Assembly: GCA_013398955.1 (NCBI GenBank)
Contig: VWPU01014812.1
Coordinates: 1 to 64,000 of the forward strand
Direction: 5' to 3'
Source: Callaeas wilsoni
Lineage: Eukaryota > Chordata > Aves > Passeriformes > Callaeidae
DNA length: 64,000 nt
The notes below the pieces were generated by a model. It searched no databases. It was not told the DNA's origin and saw nothing but the letters and a program-made list of their open reading frames with translations. Positions 29,001 through 41,000 of the stretch are shown piece after piece; the first letter of the stretch is position 1, and each line of letters opens with the position of its first letter. Made by a program: the position numbers and the translations under genes.

Positions 29001-32000
29001 CAGAGTGAGAGGGAGTGCAAGAACTCACACATTCAATCCCAGAGCCTGTAGCAGGGTTATCCATGCTAGTTATCCATGCACAGAAATGAGAAATGGTGTG
29101 TTTCCCAAGATGTCAGCAGGGAAAGGCCTGTCCCCTCCAACACAAACCGCAACAAAAGCCAGCTCAAGTGCCCAGTGTCTGTACCTCAAGCCCAGGTCAC
29201 ATCTATAGCACTTCCCTTACCAAGCTGATCCACACAGTCTCTACATCAGAAAAAATGCAGGAGCTCCAGTGCCCACACTTTTAACTCCAGTGAAACCAGT
29301 GCCTCAAGAGCAGAGCAGGACAGGCAGGCACAGACACATGCTGCAGCCCTCCACCCCATTGCTTTTGTCAGGTTAGTGACCTTCTTTTTCTCTCCATGTT
29401 ATTTAGGGTCCTTCCCACTTCTGGAACTCTCCCAAGCATGCCAGCCTCCAGGAAGGTGTCCTACCCTGCCAAGCATGCCAGCCTCCAGGAAGGTGTCCTA
29501 CCCTGCCAAACTGCTGCCTCAAGTAAAACTGCAGAGTTGGTGCAAGCAGTGTAAGGAGTGCTGAGCTGATCTGTCTCGAAATCTGCAGGATTCAGTGCCC
29601 AAATGTGCCACCAGTGCTGCCTTGCACTGTGAGTAACAGCAAGACTGCAGGGACCAGCGGCTCATAGAATCCCAAAAAGGTTTGGGTTGGAAGGGACCTT
29701 AAAGCTCATCTGGTTCCACCCTCTGCCATGGGCAGGGACACCTCCCACTAGACCAGGTTGCTCAGACCCTCATCCAATCTGGCCTTGAACATCTCAGAGG
29801 GCACATAATGAACATCTCTGCTCAGCATAAAATGATGCTGCCATGAAAAGACATCATGGCTTTCAGTCCTGCCAGCAAGGGAAGGGCAGAGAATTCCAAC
29901 TGAATTCCCTCTTCTCAATTCTGGGTGCAGTACAGCAGCTAACCAGAGCTCAGTACAGCACAGTCAATCTCTAAAGGAAAATATAATGGATGAGGAACTT
30001 GAAATCACAGAACCATTAAGGTTGGGAAAGACCTCCAAGATCATCAAGTCCAATGTTTGACCAAATCCCACAGAACAATAGAGCAAAGTGCCACATCCAC
30101 ACCTTCTCTGAACATTTCTAGGATAGTGGCCCCACCACTGCCCTGGACAGCCTGTTCCAATGCTTAACCACACTTTCTGTGAAGAAATTCTTCCTGATTC
30201 CCAACCTGAACCTCCACTGGTGCAGCTGGGGGTCATTCCCTCTTGTCCTGCCCCTTGTTCCCTGGGAGTAGAGCCTGACCCCCCCCGGCTGCACCCTCCT
30301 GTCCGGGAGTTGTAGAGAGCCAGAAGGTCCCTCCTGAGCTTCCTCTTCTCCAGGCTGAGCCCTCCCAGCTGCTCCTGGTGCTCCAGACCCTCCCCCAGCT
30401 CCGCTGTCACTCTCTGGACACACTCCAGCTCCTCAATGTCCTTCTTGCTGTGAGTGGCCCAAAACTGACCCCAGGATTTGAGGCAGATCAGCAGTGCCCA
30501 GCACACGGGATGCTCAGTCCTCCAGCAAGGAAGGTGGAACCCAAAGGAGCCATTCAGTCCCAGGATATCCTGGGTTTCCTTTAAACCTTCCCCGCTTTGG
30601 TCCCGCTGCCGAAGCAAAGCCCTGCGGCACGGAGAGCGGAGCGCGAGTACGGACACAGACAAGACCAGAGGGGACAGGCATGCAGTGGTGCTGGATGGCC
30701 CACGCTCCCCCTGGGCACACAGGAGAGCTCTCCCTGGGCACAGAAGCGCTGCCAGGGTGGAGGTGGAGGCCAAGGCAGGATGGACAGAGCGAGGCGAGCG
30801 CTGCGCCCTCGGTACCTCGACGGCCACACTGTGGTCGGTCATGGAGACGCTGGTGTTGCGGTACCAGCACACGTGCATGGTTGTGTTGGCACGGTGGTGG
30901 CTCTGCCTGTCCAAGGAGCTACGAGAGGAGTGAATGTCATCTTCGGACTCCTGTTCTACAGAGACCTCATCAGAGGATCCTGGGGGAGGAGAATTGGGCA
31001 GTGGTTGAAGAAAACCGTGCAATACAAAAAGCAAGGGAAGCTGGGGTTCCTGAGAAAGGCGGTTTTCTCTCGCCAAATACGTCAAGCTGAACTGGTTACA
31101 TAGCTCCTATGACCACTCTAAGCACATTGATCTGGGCTGCATCACTCAGTTCTGCCTGGGGCAGCTGACTCACAGGATCAAAGGTTGGTTTGAGTTGGAA
31201 GGGACCTTAAAGCTCATCTGGTTCCAGCTCCCTGCCACGGGCAGGGACACCTTCCACTAGAATAAAATCACAGAATGGTTTGAGTCAGTGCTGTGTCAAA
31301 CAAAAATGACCACACGTCATCTTGAGTCAAGGAACAGGACACAGGGCTCCAAGAAGAAATACTCCATCTTTCAGCACAGCCATAACACCACCAGACAGGC
31401 ACAGGAATACTGGGCTGTAAAAGCTGACCTCCAGAGACACCGCATTTTGGACAAAAAAAAAATCACCACATGGTTAAATTGAGAAAAATCTATGCAAAGG
31501 GTGACTAAGGACCTTATAAAATTAACAACTCCGCAATGGGAGCACCTCTGCTGCATTTAAAGCTGCCTTGAACATCAGTCTAGGAAGACAAGCATATTTC
31601 TTTTGATTAAAACCAAAGCCAAATTAATTCTCCATTATCATATGAATTATAAAAATATTTCATTTATGTCATCAAACTCACAAAAGGGAAATCAGAAAGG
31701 ACAGGACAACTGCTGCTTTTCAAGGAGGAGGGAACACCACTTACTGTTGGAGCGGTTGCACACAGAGTTTTCCAGAAGCATCTCGGATTTCTCAGTAGAT
31801 TTCTTGGCCATTTCAATTGCCACGTTTAGGTCTTCCATCCACTTTCCCATCTCCAGGCGGGTACTGAAAGGGAAGCAGAGGGAATGGAGATCCACCAGCC
31901 CAGAGCTGTGCCCGTGTGCTGAAGGCACAGGTCACTGCCCAAAACAAGGGACAGTGTCCTTCCACTAGATAAATAAAAACAAATTTAGAATCCCTCCAAA

Positions 32001-35000
32001 GCAGGAGCTTTCCAGAGAGGAAACTGACCTCATACAGCCTCCACCTCTATATGCAAGCCTTGAAACAAGACTAAACTAACACTCAAACACCTGGACTTTA
32101 CAGCAACTAAAATGAACAGACAGCTGGCAGGGGTCAGGGGAGGAATTCTGGAGACGGGGGATATGAGCCATGAGTTTTTTTGAAAGGTAAAAGGCAGCGT
32201 GAAGCACAGCCCATCTTCTGAAGGGCATCTGGGATGTACCTGACATCTCCAGCGAGTAAAACCCAGAGTGCAGGAAGAGGAGACTCCCTTCACCCCTCGC
32301 AGGATCCCCTACAGGGTGAGACCTTCACAGCCCTTCAAGGTGTATCTGTATCCACAGGGATGCAACAGTGGAAGGTTTGGCTTTAGACACAGCCACAACA
32401 TTTCTTTGTTTTGGTAACCATCTATTTTTTCTGAAAGGTTTTCATTTAGACTGAAAATTCCACAAATGGTCTAAGCCCAGGAGCAATTTTTATTTTTGAC
32501 AGGTAACTTTTGAGCTATTTTAAAGTCATGACAAGGTAAAACTTACATTTATTTCTCCAAATTTAAGAATCTTTCAAGCACCTTATGACTCACAGCTGCT
32601 GAGAAATGGTTGATCTTTAAAAAACCTGCACTTTCAGGTGTTAGGTTGGAATTTTAAAAAAAATCATCTGCATACCAAACGTATTGGCTCCTGTGCCATT
32701 ACACACCTGATTTATAAATATACTGCAGTGGTTGTTTTTCAAGAACAAGTCATCAAGCAGTAAAAAACTCCATGATTTAAGGTTGAGATTTAGTGCTCCC
32801 ACCCCGCATCACTGGAATTCCTGATTCCAGCTGCCTCTTCACAGCAGACTTGTAGAAAGACAAAAACTTCTAAAGCTGATCCTGAGACCAGGTGTAGGAG
32901 ACATCCTAAGTACAAAAAGGCACCAAACTCACTGCATAGGGATAATTTAGGCTGAAGAGGGATTGTTTTTATTTCCAAGTCAGCTTTTAAATTTTCCTCT
33001 CTCCAGCTTCCTCCATGAGATTCTGCAGGAACTCTCCCCTCCTCACAGCAATTCGCATGTTCTGAATTTTAATTCTTTTGAGTCTCTAAAATATTTGTAT
33101 GTTTATATTTTGTCTCCTGAAGCGGTTTGAAGGATGACACTGGTAACTCCCAAATAAATAAACACAATGGCAACCTTATTGCTGCTGTTTGTGTTTTGGG
33201 TCAGACAGAAACACAGAATCACAGGAGGTTTGGGTGGGAAGGGACCTTAAAGCCCATCTCATCCCACCCCCTGCCATAGGCAGGGACACCTTCCACTATC
33301 CCAGGTTGTTCCAAGCCCCATCCAACCTGACCTTGGGCACTTCCAGGGATGGGGCAGCCACAGCTTCCTTGGACAACTCGTGCCAGGCCCTCAGCACCCT
33401 CACAGGGAAGAATTCCTCTCCAGTATCCCATCTAACCCTGCCCTGTGGCAGTGGGAAGCCATTCCCCCTTGTCCTGTCTCTCCAGACCCCTGTCCAAAGT
33501 CCTTCTCCATCTTCCTTGTCCGCTCCTCCAGGCACTGGAAGGCCCCCGTTTGGTCACCCCCAAGCTTCTCTTCTCCAGGTTGAACAATCCCAACTCTCCC
33601 AGCCTTCCCTCCCACCAGAGCTGCTCCATCCTTCTGATCATCCTGGTGCCTCCTCTGGACTCTCTCCAGCAGCTCCACGTCCTTCCTGTGCTGGGCCCCA
33701 GGGCTGGGGCAGCTCTGCAGGTGGGGTCTCACCTGAGCGGGGCAGAGGGGCAGAATCAAAATCCCTTCCCTGCTGCCCACACTGGCAGGATCAGCCCAGG
33801 AGAAACTACTCCTTCCCAAAATTCAACACTGAAAAAGAAGTTGTGAAGAGTCCTGGGCTTATTTTGAAGTCCAGAGGATGCATGAAACACCCCTCTGGCT
33901 CTGCACCACTTGAGCAGTAACTTTCTGGAGAAGGAATCCATCAAAGTCACAGGTTACTGAGGAAAACTAGGGTTACCTGGCTGCCACCACTATGGTTTTC
34001 TGTGCAGAATAGATAGTGAAGCAGTGTGGGACAGACCATTCATTCTCACTCTCTTCCACCTGCAGGAAAAGAAAAGATTTTTCTCATCAATGCTCAGTCA
34101 CCAATAAACACCAAAATTATCCTGTGCTGGCTGGAACTGGAGTCAAACAGGATTCCAACCCGGTTGCAGGACGTGCTGAACAGCAACCCTTTGATGAATA
34201 CCACCTACTTTCAAGTCTATTTTGGCTCTATTCAAAAATCTATGGTGTATTTCTACTGCAGGAGCACAACATCACTTCCAACAGGGCAAGGAAAGGAAGG
34301 GGCTGGAGCAGATTTGGCTCATTACTTACCGGAGGGTCGAGCACTATCAGCTGCAAATCAAAGACAGAAAGAACAATCCTGTTAGAAAAGGGGTGGGGAG
34401 GCAGGAGGATTGGTTATATGCCGAGGTGTGTGCAGGGGGACAAAACATCAGGATAAATAAATCCCTATTTCCAGATCAGCCTCTCCCAGCAGTGTGAAAA
34501 TGAATGGACATGAGGGTGTGCTCCAGCTGTTTTGCTAGTGTGGAAGGAACAGACTCATCACCTGCAGATAAAGAAAGCTCTGGCTGACACACATCAAGGT
34601 CCAACTGCTGCTGAGACCAGCCTTGGAGCAGTTTGTGGCTTTGGTCCTTGTGCCCTGAAGGAATTCCTCAAGCTGCCTTAGGCAGAGCCATCTCCTTAAC
34701 CCTGTGATGCAACATGGAACCACTTACCAACATGCCATGCAGAGAGAGGTGTCCGTGGATTTTGAACTGATTTGTCCCTGTGACCCCTTTGCTTGTGTAC
34801 AGTAACATATCTGAGAACTGGAAAGGCAGGAAGAGAACAATCAGAGTTCTGAAAGCAGCAGGCAGGGCCAAGGATTTTTTGACATCTCCTTAAAAATCTG
34901 TTGTTTAAAGGCCACTGAAAAATGCCATTTCTCAGTCAGTTTAGCCAACTAACCTTAAAACCTCTCTTTTGTTTACTTATAAGAGAGGAAATTAAATTTT

Positions 35001-38000
35001 TTAATTCTGTTAAAACTCTGCCATTAAGGAACCAAGTTGACCAGAGAGTAGCGCCACAGTCACGCCCTCTTAAAACATTGCTTAGCGTGAGTTTTCAGTC
35101 TCAGGTGCTGATTTTCAACACAAGCACATGAAAACACACTTCCCCAACAACTTTATCTTGAAGACTTTGGGTTTATAATAGTCAGAAGCAACACCCACCA
35201 GAAAGAACATCCGCTGCTGTAAGCCCTTCTTAGTGAGCTTGTACAAGCAACCTTCCCGGATAAACTCCTGCAGTTGAAAAGAAAAAGTTAGACAATGTTT
35301 GATCTTTCCTGACTCAGTGGAATTTCATTTTTATCCCAGAGTACACAGATGTTGACTGATGCCCAGCAATGATCACTAACAGATTTCTTAGAGGCCCGAT
35401 GGCACTTTCCTTCCTTTTTGTGACATACATCAGCTCCTTGCTGCAGCCAGCATTAAATCAGTGAAGGAAGAGAAGGGAAAGGAGCAGAATTCCTGTTGGA
35501 CACCAGCAGTTCTCCTATCACACTTACATCCCACTGCAGTGACTGCCACAGCATCCCCAAACACATGAGATGCTCCTGTATTTATGCCCAGTACCTCTAT
35601 CAAAAACAAAGAAACAAAAAAACCCAGGCAGAACTGCACAAACTCCTGTAGCTCACAGGCACCCACACCAGCTCAGCCCAGTGCTGTGGCTCTCACCATC
35701 CCTCCACTCTGTGAGGCTGCACCAGGCAGACACAAGCAGGGCTGGGAGTGGATTTCCAGTACAACACACCAGTTCCCACTCACACACGGAGCACCATACC
35801 CCAGTATACCCAGTATCTGCACTGGAAACACGAAACTGCAGCCAGAGTTGAAGCAGAAGCATTTCTGATCTATTCCTCAGAGTATCACCAAGGTGATGAT
35901 CCATCATTCATGGCATTCACCAAGAGGCAGTGACATGAAGCCTTTACAGTTGTCCCATAGACCACAGGGGCAGCGACGGCAAATCCACGCTTCAAGGGCA
36001 CTTCCTTGGAAATAAAACCAATAAAGGCTCTAAAAACTAAGCAGAGGCACCTACCCTGCCAGGTGCTGTGAGATTGTCTATCCCAATCAGGTCGTGCTGC
36101 AGCTCTGTAAGCTTCTGGAAATTTTCCAGGCGGATGAGGCTGTGCTGCAGCTGCGAGGTCATTTCTGTGACTTCCTTCAGCGCATCTGTGTGGAGAACAG
36201 CACCAATGGGACCAGAGCAGAGCGACCCAGGCCACCCATTTCACCCCTGGGAAACTGAATCTGAAATTTAGATCTGAAATTTATAGCGAATTTTAGAACA
36301 GAATAGTTCGGTTGGAAGGGACCTACAAGATCACTCAGTCCAACTGCCAACTTCTTTAAGTGTATTTTAGAGGAAGGTAAATAGAGCAAGCAACTTCATA
36401 GCATTTCCTATGCTTCTGGAGATCATTGTGTAGCTCAGATTTTGCTTAAACAAAAAGTATTTACCATGTAGCTGAAAGTAAATGAAAAAAATAAAACCCA
36501 ACTATTTCTGCCAAAGATTACTTTGTCGTGAATGGAATTTACTACACACGCTTTTGATGCTACAAAACAAGCATTTCTTGGTCACATTTTTACATCCAAA
36601 TTACAAGGAGTTTGTAAAAAAAAACTACTTTTTTCCCCTGCTAAAATAGGAGACAAGAAAAGGACTAATTTTCCAGCTTTGGTTGAAACATTGGGATCCA
36701 TCATGAAAAAATCGCTTCCTGGAATGTCAGGAAAAAGAAGCACTTACGCTGAATTTCTGGACATAACTGGACATAAGCGAACGTAAGTGTTTGTGGTGGT
36801 TTTGTACAGGTTGATTTTTGGTGAGGAGGGAAGAAGGCAGCCATGGAAGTGATTTTCTGTGAGGAGCTGCTAAAAGCTTCCTCCGTGCCTGGAAAAAAAA
36901 CCCAGTCGCTGGCTGGCTCTGAGGACAGGCATGCTGCTAAGCCAATTAGAAAAGCTGGTAACGCCTCTATGATAACATATTTAAAGCAGGAAAAAAAACC
37001 GCGGGTGTTGGGGAAGATGAAACAGGAAAGCCTTATAAACATGATTGCCTGGCAAAAGATGCTGAGAATAGGGNAGATGCTGAGAATAGGGAAACTATAA
37101 GTGAGACTGAAATGAAAGCAAGCTTTGAGATACCAAGCCTTAGTTACTGAACAACTGGAAAACAATGGGATGGCCGGCTGAAGGTAATCCTCTCTCTGTT
37201 GAACAATACCCTCTGCTTGCAGACAGCTCCAAGGGTCAGAGCAGACCCTACTGGCTTGGCAGCAGGGGTCCAAAGAGGAGTTTCTAGAGTTTAAAATGTA
37301 ACACAGTATGGTAATGTAACAATTCTTATAGGCTCTATGTAAATACTATAGGATTTGTATCTTGTACTAGATTGGTTAATGAAAATTAGAATATTCAACA
37401 CAGAAGAAGATTTATTGTATTGGAAACGAGAACCTCGCTCTACTCCTGCTTTTTCTACTACTCCTTCTACTTCTCCTACTACTTCTGCTACTTTTCCTAC
37501 TACTTCTCCTTCTACTACCCCTACTACTTCTCCTGCTTCTTCTTGCCCTTACTCTTACCTCTGCTTCTCTTGCTCTCTTACTTTTCTGGCCTGCTTCGAG
37601 CTGCAGCTGGCAGCTCCAAGCACGGCCCCTACATCCACGCCCTTCGTAATAAACTCCATGCTCTAAGACCCAACCTCAGAGATCTCTCATCCCTAGTCAT
37701 CCCGACCGTCTAAACCAACAGAAACTCCAACAAGCAGGAAGCTCTCTTCCGTTCCTCACCTCCGAGGAGTGGTGAGGGGCCCTTCCCGGCAGGGTGAGGC
37801 CCTTTCCGACGGGGGCCATCCCGGCACCGCGAGCAGCCCCGTGGCCGAGGCCGGGAGCGGCCCGCGCCTGAGAGCGGCCAGGGCCAGAGCAGCCGTGCGG
37901 CCACCGCCATCTCGGCACGGCCAGCGGTGGGCTTTGCCTGCCTGGCCGCTTCTGGCCCGCCGCACCACAAACAAAGGGACAGAAGCGGCAGCAGCAGCTT

Positions 38001-41000
38001 TTTTCTTTTTCAGTGCCCCTCATAAAGAGAGGTGCTAAATGGAGCCGACGGCGCGGCGGCCGGCACGGCCCGCGTCGTGCCAGCGGGGACCACGCGCCCA
38101 GCAGTGAGGGGCATGGTGAGCGATTCCCCCATGCGGAGCCCGGATGAGATCAACCTTTCAGTGCAGCAGAACTCTATAAAAATGTTTCGATTGATAGAAC
38201 TTGAGAACAAATGGACCTATGAAGATAAATTCTCCCCCAAGTCAGGAAAAAGGAAAGGTGAAAACACGTGAGGAGAACAGCATGGCGACACCAAGGCCGG
38301 TGCAAAGGAGGGAGGGGCAAGGAGGAGGTGCTCTGAGCGTCAGAGCTGAGATTCTTCTGCAAGCTGTGGTGAAGACTGTAATACAACGAACTGTTTTCCT
38401 GTAATTCATGAAGTCCATGGGGGATGCAGAATTCACCCGCAGCCCATAAGAAAAAGGTACTCACGCTGGAATGCGTGGATGCTGAGAAACTGTGATCTGG
38501 TGAAAGACTTGAGCAGAGAGAGAGAACCTTTGCTTTTAGAGATAGAGAAAAAAGACTCTTGCTTTTATACTAAAATAGCTCATCCTTAAAAGACTGTACC
38601 CCATGAACCAAATGGCCCACGAAAAAGCAGTTGTGGGAAGACTGCTTTGCCCGTGGGAGGGACTCATGTTGCAGCAGGTTTTTTCTGAGAGAGACTGCTC
38701 TCATGAAATTTAGAACTACGATGGAAAAGTTCACAAAGAACTGTGTCCTGTGAGGAAGACCCCACGGCACAGCAAAAGAGACTCCTCTCCCTAAATGAAC
38801 TGAAGGAAGATTTACTTTTTTAAAGGTGACAAACTGACTAAAAACTCCATGTTTTATCTCCCTGCACTGTTGGTGGGAAGGAAAAAAAGGCTGGGAGGGG
38901 GGAAGTGTTCTAAAAGTTTATATTAGTTCTCATTATCCTCTTTTAATTCTGTTAATAAATTTTTCTTTATACCTTTTAAAGCTTTGAGCCTGTTTTTGCC
39001 CTGAAAGTGTTTTCTCCTAATCCTTATCTCACCCCATGAACTTTTTAATTGTTCTTTCCCCTCCTCTGCTCAACCATAGCAGAAGAAAATGAGTGAATAA
39101 CTTTTTGTGAGTGCACTGGTGTTTGGCGAGCGTCCAACCCTGGTGTTCCAGGCCAGGTTGGACGCGGGGCTCTGAACACCTTGGTCCAGTAAAAATGGTA
39201 TCCCTGTCCATGGCAGAGGGGGGATGAGATGAATTTTAAGGTCCCTTTCAACCCAAACCATTCCGGGATTCTCTGATTCTATAATTCTTGTCTTCCCAGG
39301 GCCCAGGCAGAATTTTGGATGTCCATGGGAAGGGGTGTTGCCAGCAGGACACGGCTGGGTGCTCACTCACTCCGGCAGTCGGCGAAGTCCCGGTGCTCTG
39401 CTGTGTAGTGCTTGCACAGCCTCCCCAGGATCAGCTTGTAGTGCATCAGCCTCTGGATGGGTTTGAGCAGAAAGGTGTTGAGGGGCAGGTAGCAAACCTT
39501 CTGCAGCTCAAACTCCTTATAAACCATCTCCAGCTTCTTGAGGCGTTTGGTTGCTTTCTCCAGTTCTGTCAGGACCTCGTCATGCTTCTGCAGGTAACTG
39601 GTGAACTCCTGTGGAATGGGACAAAGAGTTACTTGGATCAAAGGAAAACAGTCTTCCATAATAAAAGGAAGTGGCAGGCAGCTCCCAGCCAAGGTCAGAA
39701 TAGGTGTCTGTATGGAATTGTGCCTGTGCCTGCTGGGAATACCAAATGCTGGTAGTTAAAACAGCAGTCCCACACTCCTGCACTGCCATTCAAGCCACTG
39801 GTTTTAGTTAAATAATTACTCCACTACTACAGCACTAATGTAACTGTCCCACAAAGGCACTCTGCTCCAAATAAAGTTGACTTCATTTCAGAAGAAATTA
39901 TTCTGCCTTTAGAAAATATGTATCTTTTTAAATTAAATAAACTTATGAATCAAGGTTTCAATAGGGGAGCTAAACAATTAATTTTTCTTTGTTTTCTAAT
40001 GAATAACCAACAAACCCCTTTTCTCAAGGTAAATGTAGGTGGCTAAATAAGCAACAGGGATACGAAGCCTTCCATCAATTATTTTACTACGTTTTCTTTT
40101 AAAATCGTTTCTCAACAATAATTGTTTGAAAGTTACTTCAAGACTGACTAAAACAGAAAAGGTTTAGATGGGATATTGGAAAGAAATTCTTCCCTGTGAG
40201 GGTGGTGTCAGATACAGGAATCTTATACTGCATAGCTTGAACATTGTTATGAACCTTTTGCCTGTTATGGCAAAACTGTACAAAGAAGCTAGAGCCACAG
40301 AAGCCCAGCCCTCCCTGAAGATCCTGACTGGAACTTTGGACTGTGAGTTAAGATGCCTTGATAAGATAAAGAGAACACTATTGTTCAATTATCTCAGGTC
40401 TAGGGAGAAGTAAACAAGGCTGAGGGAAAAGAATGTATCCAGGAGAAAGCTAAACCCAGCAGAAAATCACCCCTGGCTGGGTTTGGGGTGGGGGAGGCCA
40501 TAGCCCAAGAGGCCAGGTTTGCACAGAGCCCCTCCAGTGAAGGGGAGAGGAGAGTTTTGGGGGCGTGGCGAAACCTCTGGCCAGAGGCAGTGAACACCCA
40601 TCCTTCCCTGCACAAACGGGATCAGTTGTAAAGCCCCCCACCCCAGAAGGCCACATCCATGGGGCATTCACGTGGGAGGCAGCTGAGAGGGTGTCATAAT
40701 CCATCAGAGACCCCAAAAAGTGCTCCCCAGACTTATTCCTGTGGCCTTGCACCACAGGGCTGCATGTGATGCAAAGTGATTCAGTGTGCTGCAAGAGGCA
40801 GTGTCAAACTGCCCCCCCTCCAGGGAGGTACCTGGGCATTCCCACCTGGCCTGAGCATATATTAATCCATGGGATTCTATGTTTTTGGGGTCTATGTATT
40901 CCCATCACCAAGAAGACCAGATGGACAGGATCATCAGAACACCGGTGGGATCCATGGAGTGGTGATATTTTCTTTAATCTGTCTCTGTCACTCTATTTCT

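Larger units (their letters stand above)
36790..37725 (+). mobile_element. Probable endogenous retroviral LTR-derived block, ends unresolved
   Basis: This AT-rich stretch has a TGTTTGTGGTGGTTTTGTAC start, a long pyrimidine tract and AATAAA at 37648-37653, followed by a C/T-rich R-U5-like tail ending near ...CCAACA (~37720). The layout resembles avian retroviral LTRs. I could not find a clean target duplication, and no gag/pol/env frame is present. It contains one undetermined base at 37074. Confidence 0.4.

Noticed and set aside
29964..31085. 373-codon minus-strand frame as a single-exon gene
   Set aside because: It fuses FARP2 exon 30816-30979, intron sequence and a CR1 copy; clear splice sites bound the real exon.
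33189..33920. 243-codon plus-strand frame
   Set aside because: Antisense translation of a CR1 LINE fragment.
36843..37100. 85-codon plus-strand frame as a retroviral protein remnant
   Set aside because: No recognisable gag, pol or env motif; it crosses the N and the 16-mer duplication.
37769..38271. Plus-strand frames through the CpG-rich segment as a new gene
   Set aside because: Low-complexity Arg/Ala/Pro translation typical of CpG-rich DNA; no acceptor/donor pair or homologue recognised.
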